In this document: positions 25,901 to 40,900 of the stretch, piece by piece | Layout of the letters: every line of letters begins with the position of its first letter | Numbering within the stretch: the stretch's first letter is position 1 | Assembly (NCBI GenBank): GCA_002633005.1 | Contig: NMRA01000180.1 | Coordinates: 165,057 to 212,968 of the forward strand | Direction of reading: 5' to 3' | From: Phoronis australis | Lineage: Eukaryota > Phoronida > Phoronidae | Length of the DNA: 47,912 bases | Translations under genes and position numbers: made by a program | The notes under the pieces: generated by a model | Databases searched by the model: none | Told to the model about the DNA's origin: nothing | The model's input: only the letters and a program-made list of their open reading frames with translations

Positions 25901-28900
25901 GTTTGGACATGTGGCACACGAACAAGCGCCTAAAGGAAAAGAAAGTTTTAGATTCGACGTTCTCTACTTCATTAAGACACAGAAACGACACCTAGAATTT
26001 AACTGCCATGCAATTGTCTTTGAGTTGTTCGTCTTTAATTGTTTAAATTCTTTTAAGAAGTTGAAACAACACATTTTAAGTGTTATTAGATAACATTGCT
26101 TAGCATACGAATTTAACACCTCTTTGACCAATGCCTGTTGCAAGAACGTTCTTCATTTTAGTTGTATTTAGTATTTTGTGACGACATATTATAGATAGTT
26201 CGAACTCTCTTCAAATGGCAGTGATTCAAGTAATGATAATCAAATAGTTATAGTGATCGGAAATATCGAGGTACATTCCCATGCCATTACAAGTATTGCA
26301 GTTCATTTTACCCTTGACAAATGTGAGCTATTCAGTGTGATTCGGTGAAGCTCATATAACCACGTGTGCGATCCCAAAAAATAGTGTTTCTTACAGGTGG
26401 GAGTTACACCACTGGAGGACAACCGACCGGAAGACAAGTACGGATATGAAATCACAGTATGGACAGGCTTCCGTGCAGGTGCCGGCACTACAGCGCACGT
26501 TTCCATCATCTTGACAGGGGACGTTGATGAAGACAGGCCACGCCTTTTGCAAGACACAAAGAGGTCTATTCTCCAAAAGGGTTCCATAGATACGTTTTAT
26601 ATGACTACGCCTTACAGGCTCGGCAAAATGTCACACCTCAGGTATGTGTCTTGTTTGGGTTAGCTCTTTCTTATCTTCTTCCGATCAGCACTTCGTTGGC
26701 AAAATATAACACTAATGCTGCGTAAGTTCAACAATCACTCGTGTATAGTCATGACTGTAGATTTATCCCGTACGCGTGGAATCTGTTGTGAGAAATACGG
26801 CCACGTATTAAAGCTTTCCGAATTCACCTCCCGCACTACTTCAACAGTGACCTCTGACATGGACTGTTCAAAAGGTAGGTCAATGTCGACTCGACGTCTC
26901 CAACCGCATCGATCATCAAACTTTCCGAATATAGTTTAAAGTAATACAGTTGCAGCAGTGTAACTAACACTCGACATGCAACCAGGCCGATTCCTAGGAC
27001 ATTACAATATCAAATATTGATGTTATTTAACTATTTCCAGGAGATGTTACAAGTTCACTGCACAGTTGCCGTTGTTTTCATCTTTGTTACTTCTTATCAA
27101 GAAATAAATCGTTACTTTTAAAACTGTTTCTTTTACAAGAGAAAACTTGCAACCTAACGCGTAGGTACATATATATAGGATATGATCCACCATGTGAACA
27201 GTCTGGGTGAAATATTTAAAAATCTGCCGAAAAAATGAAAGAAACTTAGGAATTCGAAGCGCCAGTCGAGGTCGATACGCGAAATAAGATCGAGTGGGAT
27301 ATTATTTCATGTACGCCAATCGAGGTGCGTTTTGTGTATGTATTGATAAAACAATAATTTCGCGGTGGCAGGGAGCCCATGAAATCACTCTATACACATT
27401 AAACATGCGATCGATTTCGTGCCTGTGTTTCAGAGTGTGGCATGACAATCACGGAAGCAGCCCTTCGTGGTTCTTCAGTCGCATGTTGGTCGAGGATGTT
27501 CAAACGGGAGAAAAATTCTACTTTATATGTGACCGTTACTTGGCAGTCGAAGAGGATGATGGAGCGGTGAGAACGCTAAACGATGTACTTGAGTTTTAAA
27601 TGGAAAGAACTGTTTGCCTTAAACATGCGTTTTTCTTTCGCTTTCGGCCGAAACCACAGAATGAATGCCATTTATTAAAACAAACCACGAAATCAGTAGC
27701 ATTTAATACAATACAGCCTTACTTTCGAGTGCGTTTTAGTGTCAGTGTTTCTGACTTGATGAAAAAGAAGTTTATTGTCATTCAACTTCGGAGGCCATTG
27801 TGTTTATGGCATCTTTAGAAATTTTGATTTCAAACTTTTTAAGAAATTATTTTCACCTAAAAAGCTTGTCCGAAGAACAGTTGTTAGGAAAGAGTTTTGA
27901 TCACAGAAGTGAAAAGGAAAGAGTTTCCTAAAGTAGGCCAATGCTTTTCGCAATACTCGAAAAAAATTATTAGACTAAGTAGTCCTCTCAAATGTGCCTT
28001 TGTTGCGAGATTCATGCCATACGTAAAAATGGCAACTTTCATAAATATGGTGGTCATGTGATTACAAACGTGTATGTGTCCTTTTAAGGTATGAATTGGG
28101 ATTCACCAGTCATCGAGGACTCCAAAAACATATACTTTTATTGGTTGAAATTCTACAGTTGAAACTTTATTCGATAAAATTTGTAAATTCTTTTAAGAAG
28201 CGCATTTGACAGATAAAGCAAATTTTTGCACTAAGTTCTACATATACAATGGGCATGATGACTTTGGGTTATTCCGGTTTCAGATCGATCGTGTTGTCCC
28301 CATAGCAGGACGGGAGGAGCTGACAAGTTTTAACCATCTGTTCTGGTCGAAAACTCGTCGTAATTTGTCAGATGGTCATATCTGGTTTTCCGTATTTGCT
28401 CGCCCGACCCGTAGTAAATTTACGCGCGTGCAGCGAATCACCTGTTGTCTCGCATTGGTGTTTGGTATGATGACGGCCAACATAATGTTTTACGATACCG
28501 GTGATAAAGTTGAGAGTCCGCAATCGATATCCCTTGGACCAATGTCGTTTAGTTTCCACAGTCTTTACGTCGGCGTCATAAGTAGTTTAATCACTCTACC
28601 GCCATCTTTGATTATCATAACAATATTCCGCATGTCAAAGCATCCTCCAGACTTCAAAAAGTCAAAGAAATCGGCAAACAGCTCACCAGACGACAAGAAA
28701 CAAAACTTATCGGAAATTAAAGTTACGACTCTGAGCCAAACATGGGAGAATCAAAAGTTCTCTTTAAATCAAGAGGTAACCACTGGAGAAACTCAGATGA
28801 AGTACACGCAGACTCTCGCAAATGAAGAATATGGTCAAAAATCAATTATAACGGCTGGTCTAAGTCCCGGATATTCCACTCAAGAGCAAATGAAAACTCC

Positions 28901-31900
28901 AAAAAAGAAGAGAAAATGGCAGCTTCCTTGGTGGTTTATCATTTTTGGCTACATTCTGAGCTACGGCACCGTTGCCGGGGCATTTATAATCATTGTGGGC
29001 GTGGGTGCGGGATTTGGACCCAAAAAATCTGAAGAGTGGTTAGCGTCGATGGTGGTGAGCTTGGTGGAAACCATCTTCTTCACTCAGCCGTTAAAGGTAA
29101 GTATTCCTTTACCACTGTGCGTTCAAGTTAATAATGGGAAGAAGTGACGAAATGTAGTGAGTAGTCCTTTTGCGTGTTGATAATAATAACGCGAGATTAT
29201 GCGAGACTTAAATGTGACGTCACCGGAAGTGGGGCAAAAACTTGTCGTTTGGCCATTTACCCGATTCAAAAGCAGAGTGTATTCTGTTGTTTACTTCGAG
29301 TTTTTAATCTTTTATTGTGAAAAATGCCAATCAAGCATTGCTGTTATGGCAAATAAAATTCATATTCGCACTACAATACGTTCCATGGCGTTCTGTACTA
29401 ATTTCGTATTTTAAACGGGCGGTAGGCGAAATCCGCTCGCTGATTAAGTTTTCACCTCGTCAAAAATACAATCATTCTACACCTAAAATTATCACTTAAA
29501 AAGGCGCTTGCTTTCTTCAGTGATCCTTTCTACTTCTAAACATATCTTCGATGAAGCATAGGTATTGGAATTCAGATGACTTTGGCGAAGAATTCCGACT
29601 CCACTTTTTGGTTACTGTTAACTTTGACCGCGCGCGCGATAACCACAAAGTATTTCAACCATAGGCATGTCTATGGTTTCAACTGAGTCAGGTGAGTATG
29701 AGACAAAGGCTAGCGCGAGAATGAGCGAAGCGCGTGACCTTGCATAATAGCATGGGAAATATCAAGTGAAATTTGTAAGATTTGTGTCCCTTGTAGTTTT
29801 TGCTCGTCAACAGGCGTGATTTCATGTAACTTCCTCAAAGTGGCGCCCGATGAGAAAAACTCGAGCGAACCGCGAGGTTTTCATTGATGTTGTCAAGTTA
29901 TTTGCAGAATAAATTGTATCCAGAGTCAGGATATGTGGTAATTATAACTCCATGTGCACATATGCATGTTTCAATTGATTTTATTTGCTGTATTTTGAAA
30001 TGAGTAACTTTTTATGGGGATATGCTATCGCGCCTGTATGCCTGCGGCATTCAGGCCTAGACCGGGTCGAGTTCCAATTTCAGTCCGTTCACAGCTTCGC
30101 ACAACATAACAAGTTCACATTCTCTTCGTCCTTTCACAGTTATTCCACGATCCATCGACCATCCCTTAAATCGTATTAACGTTTTAAGCGTAAAATTCAC
30201 CATAAGAACTCCAGTAAGATTTCGCGTGTATAGCAAAGACTCGGGGCAAAACAAGAACAATATGGCGGGTTTTGCTCTTCTTCCGGTGACGTCACATTGA
30301 CTAACTGGAAACTCGCAAGTGAGCTATTGAAGACTTGGGCGAAACAAATTGTTTTACTGAGGTTTTGGTCGAACGTAATGTTCCCAACACTTTGTGGGTC
30401 TGTCCTCATAGCTCTTTGACGAGAGAAGGGAAACAAACGAGTTTGAATTTGAAGACAATTTTGCTGGTAACTCTCACCACACCTATACCCTCAAAATAAA
30501 AAAAATTTCATGGAAACAAATTTGTTTTTCAACTGCAATTGTTTACGCAAGTCATTGAATGGTTTAAAAGCATTTTCGAAATAAAATCCCGTATTGTAGT
30601 TCCGGGTGCAGCCAAACAGTCATATTGAAAGGTCGCTGCTTTTTTGCTGCAAAACGACCACCAAGCTACAATGTGCATCTTATTAAGGTTGTAATTTTGG
30701 AACATTGCAAACGCGTGAACTGCTGAAGTCATTGCAGCATTGGTGTATCGACCTATTTTGACTTTGTTTTTCTTTTTGGCATAAAAGCCTCGGCTATAGT
30801 TGCAGAACGTACGTCACAGTTTTTGTCAACTTTCTTAACTGTACAAGTAGAATAAAGCCATTAAGTATTCCTTTGCTCGTACCTTAGATAAGACCTAAGA
30901 TTTAATTGCGTTCTTAGGTTCTTATCCTGGGCCTGTTCTACGCCCTTGTGATAAAAAAACCAGATCAAGACGAAGACGAGGACAACGACCAGGTAACAGA
31001 CTCCAGCACAGACCTCTTACATCCTCAGGCAGTGTCCTTCTCTTCCAAAAATCTTCGCGAAGCAAAGAGACCACCTGTTTACATGCCTCCCGATGAACAT
31101 GCTTTACAGGAAGCCAGGAAACTACGGTACGTCAAAACACAAACTATCTTTCCAAGTTTTCCGTGTTCTTTTGATTTACAATCTGGCAGTAAGCCACTGA
31201 CTAATTCAATCACATAAAGGCTCTTTATTGGTTTCCAGATTTAAAGAGATGGAGATGTATACGATCATAAAGGAAATTGCGTTCTATATGTTCTTTCTCT
31301 ACCTACTTCTCATGTGTGCGTATGGCAACCAAGATCCGTGGTCATATACACTCAAGGAGAAAGTGACGCAAGAGTTTCTAGGCGGCGTCTATTCCAACCA
31401 CAGTCGCTACGGCGGACCAATGGAAATCAGCAAGGTATTACTAGAAAAAAATCACCTAAATGGGGAGATATTTCGACTGTTTAGCGGTATATTTTTGCCA
31501 CGTTTACATGGTATATGTAGTTCTAGTTGGTGCGTTTATGGATAACCTAGAGGTCCACACCAGGAGATTTGCAAGCGTTTTGCGTTTGAAACACCAATGT
31601 TCCTGTGTGTTACGACAACTAGAGTCCCCAAGAAGATGTTCGACAACATCTGACTCGTATAGTCATAGTAACAACTAGCTCAAGAGCAAAATAGATTCTT
31701 AGTTGCTCGCTCTTTTCAGTCCAGATAATTAAGGTGGTTGGACGGTGTTTGTGTGAATTACATTTAGGAGAAGCAGAACTCTTGACCCCTCTCTGTGTTT
31801 GCTGTGTGGGTTAGTCTTAATTTTTTATGTGACGTCAATTACCCAAAAGAGATCCTTGTGTCATGTTTACGGAATGGGAAACAGCTAATGGTCAAAGCAG

Positions 31901-34900
31901 TTATATATGTCTATCCTAATTGAACATGAGCGCGCTTTTTAGTGTATTCGTAGTTAAGGGCCAGAGTATCCATTTGCAGTTCGTAGTTAAGGGCCAAAGT
32001 ATNCAAGCCATTTCACCATGTATTTAAAGGGCTCGCGAAATCGAGGCTGTTAATCTATCACCACTAGTACATGCACGCCCTCTAGTTATTGTAGACTTTC
32101 CGAATAGCCCCATTGAAAATGAGCGCGCTTTTTAGTGTATTCGTAGTTAAGGGCCAGAGTATCCATTTGCATTTCGTAGTTAAGGGCCAAAGTATCCATC
32201 TGCAGTTCTAGTAATACTTTATCTAATGTTAAAGTGGATTATGCACACAATTTTAAGGTAAAGACCAGAATAACATTCTGGAACTGGGTTCAAGGAACTC
32301 TAATTCAGTCGCTGTACACGGACAAGTATTATAACGGCGCAAAAGTTCAAGGCGGACGTTTCACCGCGGACCACAACATGTTCTTGATGGGAGTGGCGCG
32401 ATTGCGCCAACTGCGTGTCCGTCCAGGTTTGTCAGTTGAAAACGATATCTTTCAATGAAAATTTTGAATATCACGTTTGATTCATACAGCTTTGTCATCA
32501 GATTTGTCCAGGCAGATTTCATTCTGTTTTGCAAGGATTTCTGTTGCACGTTTAACACAAAAATAAACTTTCTGTAACGAATTTACCTGTGTATCCGTCT
32601 GAGCTAGACTGCGTAAACTTATATGATGGAAGATGGATTTTTGTTGGGGGACCACAGAAATATCAAAAGAAAACCAACAACGTAAACATTGTCCTGCAAT
32701 CTACCTAACATATGTCGGTGAACACATAATTTTTCAGTGACACAAGACTGCATGGTCTGCTTCCCCGTTTTCTTTCCAGGAAGCACGGCGGCCGAGCATG
32801 CGCGTTACTCGAAAATGCGTGCTCTATGGGTCAATGGCGGCGGAAACAAGTTGTTTCCGAGCATACTTATCTGAGAATTGGCGCCTGCTACGAGAATGTT
32901 CCATGGTTTCAAATATATTCTTTAAGAATGGGAAGTGTGACGCGTGATAGTGTGACGTCATTGATACTATCCAGCGTACCTGGATATGAAGTCTAATAAG
33001 TGTTTGTATTTCTCATCGGGATTTGGAGATATAATATCATGGCGTTTTTGGAACGGCACGATTATTAAAAGACAGCGTTGCAATTTCTGCCGAATACTTG
33101 TACAGAACCTAATGCGTTTTCGTGTTTTGCTAATGATTTTGCTATTTTTGCTTGCTTTAGCCTCGTGTAAGGTGCCAAAACCAATAAATGCGTATATCTC
33201 ATCATGTCGACAAGGATACAATATTATAGGGGAGGACGATGGATCATACCTGAGCGGTTGGACCCCAAGTAACACTTCTGGTGAGACTTCGTTGCTTGCT
33301 TATTACCTTGCACTGTAGTTTACATCCCACCAGTCATACTATCACTTCACAGAGATTGTTTTCTACGTGTAAAAATACGAACAAATTCCAGATTCCATAC
33401 TTTTCGATATACATTACAACATCATCGTTTCATAATGACACAGTCGACTAGATAGTTCCATACAAATCACATGTACACGGCTGCAACATGAGGTCGCCAA
33501 ACGTGATAACGACCGTCAACTTGGTAAAGTGTCTTTTTCTCTTTTAAAATGGTAGTAAACCCTGATTTTGACCATCAATTTAAACATTTGAAACGAAACA
33601 ATGTTGTGTAGACAATCGCGATTTCTTAAAATTTTGATGCAAGTTTCACAACTCCTTATGAAAAATAGCTATTTCATGACAAATTGAGTCATCTCTTCAC
33701 GTGACCATGCTTTCCTTATTCCCAGGAAATACAAATTACCTAATAGCAGATGACGAAAGAAATTTTGGGTAAAATCTCCAAAATTGAGTCTGGATTAAGC
33801 AACATGTGTCATTGCTGGTTGTGATGAGACATGGATACAGATGATATGGACTTATTTCTTCTTGGAGAAATATTTAACACCTTTTCTCTAATAATTATTC
33901 TCATTTCAGTCAGAATTAAGTTTGCAATAATGGTTTCTTTAAGCTGACCATTTTGTTTATTTACAAAGATCCTCAAAGCGACCCAGAAGTTGGTTGGAAC
34001 TTCACCGGTGCCATCGATTTAGAAGGATATCCTTACAATGCTGATTTGGCTATTTACGGAGGCGGTGGTTTTGTGGCTGAGCTGGGTAGGAGCAAAGCTG
34101 AAGCTGAGGCGGTTGTGAATGCTTTGATACAGAATAACTGGCTCGACCTCCATACCAGGGCTGTGTTTGTAGAGTTTGTGCTCTACAATCCTAGTCTCAA
34201 CCTGTACGCTATATCAACGATCGTGATAGAATTTTTTGAAGGCGGAGGTAAGAAGTGAAATAAATAATCGTTTCAGATTAAACAAGTTGTACACTGAAAA
34301 CCGTTTTATACTGAAATTGACATTACTTCTATCAGTGTCAAACACTTCTCACAGTCACCCTTTTGCCAATGAATCATTTTGTCTTCTTTTGGGGAACTCG
34401 TCATTTCCTAAGGTTTTCATTTTATGACACTCCACACCCAACTGCTTTCAGCTCCATGAAGACGAGACATGGCAGATGATACAATGGCTGGTCGTTCGGT
34501 AAAGCCGCTCGCTTTTATTTCCAGGTGCCCTTCCGTTTCCACGTTTTCACATTATGCGACTAGACAGATACGTTGGGTCGTTCATGTTTGTGATTTTAGC
34601 TGTCGAAATCATCACCGGGTTGACCATCCTGTTTTTCATGGTGAAGGAATTCAGAAGCGTCCACAAATTGAAGAAAGCTTACTTCAAGGTTCGTATCTTA
34701 TCCATCCGTCAGCGCCAGCGTCTCATTACTAATTATGCCCCATTGCTCCGGTACATCAGCTTTTGAGCAATAGGTTAGGGGGATTTTGGAGCAAATGTTC
34801 TGTGTACAACACTGTCAAAGGTGTTGCTCTCTCTTGTGGGGGGGCATTCATCAAGCTTGGCTGACACAAGTTCTAGAAAAACCATTTGTCCAAGCTTACA

Positions 34901-37900
34901 ACCGTAGTTATACTCTTTTATCAAAAATAAGGTTGGGCCTGCAGCAGTCATAGCACTAAGCTGTGTTGACTTTGGCGGGTTTACTTATTCTAGCCATTGT
35001 TGTCGGGGTGCGTGGCCTGCGCAATTTTCCACCATAATGCACCACGTTGATGTGCTGTGAAATCTCAAACAAGCGTTATGTGTTGGTAATCAAACATAAA
35101 ACATCCAGCTGTGATCTCTTTAGTCTCTATTACACTTCTTAGTGCTGCCCATTGCTTTAGGCAAAAGGGTGCGGGTGGCAAGAAGCGTAATAGGCTTAAT
35201 TCAGAAGGGTATGTTTTGTTTGCACTTCACGGTTATCCGGGTGCTACTTAACATGTTTAGTGCAATTAACTATATGCACGAATTTTTTGCGTGGCCCACA
35301 AATAAGGCCGTCCCGGATTACACAGCAATAGAACTTCCCATTGTCCCGGATATAAGAAAGCCCGTTTTTCATTGATCTTTGGAATGTCAGGCACATTTTC
35401 ACAGGTTATGTAGGAAACCTTCGGGGTCTATGGCCCTGGAAATTGTCTCGATGTCAACCGTCTAAAATACCAGGATTGAATGATATCTTTATGAAAGGGG
35501 ATTATGTTCGGTTCAAAATCAATACGGGGACCTTGATTTACCCACTCGCTCCAAATTTTCTTTTCTTTGGTTGATGTAAGGAAGGCAAGTTTTTCCACTT
35601 TTCTCCCGTCGGAGTTGCAGCCCATGTAGCAGATAGTACTTCGTTGGCATTCGAAGGGTGAATAGAGTACTGCGGCCGAGAACGTCTTGTAAACAAGACA
35701 ACAAAGATCATGTGGAATTTCAATCATGGCGGAAAACACCGGGGCTAGACAGATATTTCCTCATTAGGATATGTATATAAAGCGAAATTCGAGTGTCGCT
35801 TTGTAATCCTGGGCAGCCGTATTCATAAGTGGGCAAATTTCCACGAAAACTGGTTATTGTAATGTTTTGGAAGTGTGGTCTCGTTCACGACATGCAGTCC
35901 TCATCTGTTAACTTTACGTAGACTTTACGGTAACATTTCTCCATCCTTTACCGGTAGGCCCATCCTTTACTGAACTCTCCTCTTGGTTTGAGGTAACAGA
36001 ACAATGCATGACTGATCTCCTTTTCAAAACGTCATTTCACAATGGAAGAACATCCAACACAGATATTTACCCTTTTCCATTTTCTTTGTGTCAGCATTGC
36101 AACTCAAAATACAATAGTGCAAGTTTTCCTGTATCAAATTGAAGAGCCTTATGACAATAAGGGAATGAGATGGTGACTTGCTTGTCAAGAAACAACACAA
36201 AATGTGTTGAATTGAACTAGTGTGATGCTTAGCTATTTGAAGACAGGTCTTTTTCTAGATCGTTGACAGAACTTTAATATGACATTACGTTGCACTTTTA
36301 TCTTCTGATATATGAAATGTATATACATGTATATATTTCTCAAAAACTAGGCAAAACGGCTATTTTGCCATCACGCACAGAAACCGTCTAACACAAATAT
36401 TGAATTCTGACCAATATGATAGTGAGCAAATCTTCGTCTATTACAGGACAATTGGAACGTAATGGAGTTTTTATTGATGCTACTCAGTATTGCTACCATC
36501 GTAATGTTCTTCTTCCGATTGGTTAACGCCAAGCTCACTCTGCACAACTACCGGAAGAATCCGACTAAGTTCGACAACTTCCAGTATACGATCACGTGGG
36601 ACGAGGTTAGTCGACTAAACCGGTTGTTGGTTTTCAGCGCTATCGGTACACTGGTATTGGCGCTAGATTCTTACGATCCAATCCCTTAAGTAATTAAGTA
36701 ACTAGGGCCATTGAAAGTGTGTTTGTAGAATTAGGCGTATCGGACATTCACTGCTGAGCCAGAGACGTGGGTCTGCAGTTTAGATGAAACAACACTGTTG
36801 AGAGCTTCCTCTTTCCTTATCTTCCTGGCAAGCATTGAGCATTGCATCTCTGGTGTGAGGGTCATGCCCCAAAGAAAAGACCACTGGCAAGACTCGGTGA
36901 ATGTTCGACAGCACCTGACCCTGGTGGTCCATCAGGACATTAGAACTGACAACAATATTCCCTCAGGCATCCAACAGTACGTGTAATTGACCTATTGCAA
37001 GCTCCGCCTCTTTGCTTAATGTCAACTAACAAACAATAAGTTTTACCCGGATCGGGTAAAATGGCGGCTTGGAAACGAAGGTGTGTCTATAATGCTGCGT
37101 TCTAAATGGTCAGTTAAGCCGTCACACAAAATCTTGGCGATAGGTCAGTTACCAGTTTGCCGATAGCTAACGAATAGAAAAATATGTCGCATTTCCAGAT
37201 GTACGGAATCATGCTGGCGATGCTGGTTTTCGGTTTCACTGTCAAGTTCCTCAAGTTGCTTCGATTCAACAAGAACATGTCGGCGCTGTTCAGAACGCTA
37301 TCCGTAGCCGCACATCCTCTTCTGGGCTTCAGCATAATCTTCGGCTTGGTATTCCTGGCCTTCTCACAGATGGCTTTCTTGTTCTTTGGTAAAACTCTGC
37401 TAGGCTTCAAGACTTTTGTAGCAACAATGGAGACGCTTGGGACGATGATGCTGAGTAAGTGAGGTGCATTCATGTTGCTTAGAAAACAGCTTAGTTGTAA
37501 CTCATTGCGTAAAGCTCCATGCAGTTAAGGGATTGTTCAGGTTCAGTCAAAATTTCCACCGTGGTTTTAGCGGTACTGAATGGATTAGTTTAGGTAGCTT
37601 CTAGCATACTAAGTTGCTCACGACAAGGAGCATTCAGTGGCGCTTAGTTTCGCGTGGTAAAGGTTTTGCTTGTATAGAAAATAACATGTGTGTCCATAGA
37701 GTTGAATATTTGGTGGGCTTTGGCAAGATAACATGACAGAGAAGTGTATCTCCTGTGAATCATAGCTGTGTTCACTGATGCATATATAAGTCAAAGTATG
37801 ACAGTCGTCTCACGTATACAATTATTCAATTGTAGTTCTTTTTCCGTGTTTCTTTCAGATCGATTTGATTTCAATGCCTTTGATTCAGCCGACCCCGTTC

Positions 37901-40900
37901 TCGGTCCGTCGTTCTTCTTGCTCTATTCTATCCTCATAACATTCATTCTCGTCAATATGTTCATGGGAATCCTCTGTGACGCTTTCTCCACTGTGAAGGC
38001 TGAATTGCAGGGCGAAACAAACCAGTACGAGATAGTAGATTTCATGGTGACCAGGTAGGCAATGCAAGGACAGGTTAGCTTGTAATCACATTATTCTACG
38101 CGCCCGTTTATATTTAAAAGTGTTCTAAATCCGTGTTCGATGATTTTATCCAAAGCCGATTTTATGACCTGCTGTTGTGCATCGTATAGCTAAAAGTCTT
38201 TCCACAATGTACAGTATAACAAATTGGTTTTGGTGGTTGGAGACTATCGGTCATTCCCCATAATCGTCCATTAACTCGCCCGATACGTTAGTCGCGCTTG
38301 CAGATTTAGCAAGTTTTGTTAAGTTTTTGAACTTGAATAAAAATTTTGAAGATCTGCTGAGCATAGTTCTGTTTCAAAGATTTAAGTGTTAAATCCGTAC
38401 CTATATCAGTTGATACTCAAAAACTAGTCTTCGTATCCTTTTAAACATTCTAATGTGTAAATGCACGCCCCTTCCTGAAAAGACTCTTCGGGCCCTGACA
38501 CCAAGTTCTAGACAAGGAAGTGCCACTTACGATTTAAAAAAAAAAACACCTTGCAGTAGGGTTTTTCTGTAACCAAAAGACATCGTTCATCGGTCGCCAC
38601 CAACACAATATGGCCTTCCACCTTGATGCCTATCCTCGAGTAGTGTCACCTGGCCAAAATGGGTCGTATAAAATTTTTTGCATAGAGTGTCTTATCAATA
38701 ATTAGCGGTATATCTTAAATGTAGTATACCTCGGAATAGAAATTTCTTCCAGTGTTCTACGTTCCGTCATCCATCAAGGGTCCTTCGCATATTACGTTCT
38801 ATTTCTGTGTTCTTTGTTTAAAGGGACAATAAAGTGGCGACTTCTATCGAAGACCAACAATTGAATTAGACCGCCTACTGTTACAACATTGGTCTTATCT
38901 TGTTTCTCTTACAAATCACAGATCATGACTAGGCTTCAGAGTAGCTCATAGGTTGTTGTCTCGGATCAGTGCCATCAGGTTACTTGTCAAAGCGGGTTAC
39001 CTTCAGTAGCAAGGGCTGCATGACTGTCAAGGGCATTCAAGGCGATTGATTGCAACTGATTTCAGTTATACAAAAACATAAAGTCGTGACGACGTAGCTT
39101 TGGAAACAAATTGTCGCGTAAAAAATGGCGTTTTTACTTCAGAACATGGTTTTTAGCTACGGGTGTCTGTTATTATAGATGTATGGTGCTATTCAAATAG
39201 ACCCAGTAAACTTTAGCAACATGAGAAAATGCGATTTAATTACACAGACGCGGTAGCCTTTTTGCTCCGCATTGCGTCACCGCGAAGATATACAACAAAG
39301 AACGCAATCCCAAAAATAATATTGTCGTGATAAGTAGGAGTCTGAGTAGAACACCATGTGAAGAGTCTCGTGATGACGTAGATGAATACATGTATAAGTT
39401 AAAAAGACCAACATTTCATTATATATGGTAATTTATGGCATCGTTGAGCTCAGAATAACGATTAAACCATCGTAAGAACCAAAATCACGTGCTTTACAGG
39501 TTGTACCTGTATATAACATTCCCCAATTTTTCGCGTTCGACTTTTGACTACACTCCGATAAGTTGTACGTGACTCCATGCGGAATAGATGCTGTCTCAGG
39601 AGTAGAGTACCGGGGGCGTGGATCGCCTTAGTAAGTGCATAGGTGAAACGTCGTGTGATCCATTCGGACCATTTAATTTGGTCTCGTGTTAAGACACAGG
39701 CAGTGATTGGCCAGTGACTTTTATGAGTTGATCAAAAAATTGAGAAGTTGCGTGATTGTTTTGATCGAAAAGTGAGTCGGATCACTTGTTTCTGAAAAAT
39801 AATTAAATCTCACCTGACCAAAAATGGGAAATCTCTGATAATAAACACATAACTGCAATTTTATGAGATAATTTATACCAATTATTTGTAGATTGTGGTG
39901 ATTTCCTAAGTACTTGCCTAAACCTTTATTAGCAGTAACAACAGTGAGACCCGCGGTCTTAAGTTTTAGTAACTTTTCCTGAAACAGGTACTAGAATCAA
40001 AATCTAATTAAATTTTGCTTTATAGGTTTAAGAGGTTAATTGGGTTTGATACTCCGAAAAACAACCGGATTTCTCAAGAACACAACAGTTACGTTGGAAA
40101 AGGTAAGTACAGGTGTATATATCCCGTCAACTACGGAATATGTTTAATAATAAACGAGTTTCTTCAGCAGACATTCCATCTACCTGTAATTGCATTCTGA
40201 AGGTGTTAGTGACCGAGATCTTCTCGCCATCTTAGCTGTGACGTCAATTACGGCGTCCGCCAGGAATTTTGCCCAAAGTCTGGTATGACTTTTAAAAATG
40301 TGTTTAAATCGAGGTTACGTTTTCAATTGTTTTACATGCCAAGGAATCAGTCGAGAAGACGTGATGTTTAGCGAGTGGGTGCCATTTGATTTTCCATCAA
40401 CCTGCAAAAATTGCACTTACCATTTATGCTTTTCAAGATTAGGGCTTATTTTAGCTGCTTTGCTTTCTTGTAAATTTGTCCGATTTTTAGTGATTTTAAG
40501 GTGCTTCAATGCACCATTTAAATTGTTCTGACCAGTGACTACATTGTCAGCGTCATTACGTCTGCACTGCATATCGCAACAGTAATTCAGTGCGTCAAAA
40601 ACGAGAAAAAATAGAAGAAACTTTAATTGAAAGTTTTTTAGCTCCATTAATACATGGCGTCTTTCGTGCCCTTGTGTTTTCGCGAGGTTCTAGTGCCTAC
40701 GGAACGCACGCCAGCTGTTTGTCTCAAATTTACTTCACCCCATTGTTACGCGCAGTACTTAATTTTCATTAGCCACCGAAAAACTGAGCGCTTAGGGTTA
40801 CCGCAGACGGAGAGGCACGAGCTAAGCAGACATGACCTATGGGCTAAGCCCATTTTCAGTCGGGGCGTGTAGCTCTCCATCTGCGCCTGCCATACTGACA

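Noticed and set aside
32779-32872. Alternative exon after the tttccag acceptor
   Set aside because: Reads into a stop and lacks the SCKVPKP-type polycystin-domain sequence, which is found instead at 33161-33280.
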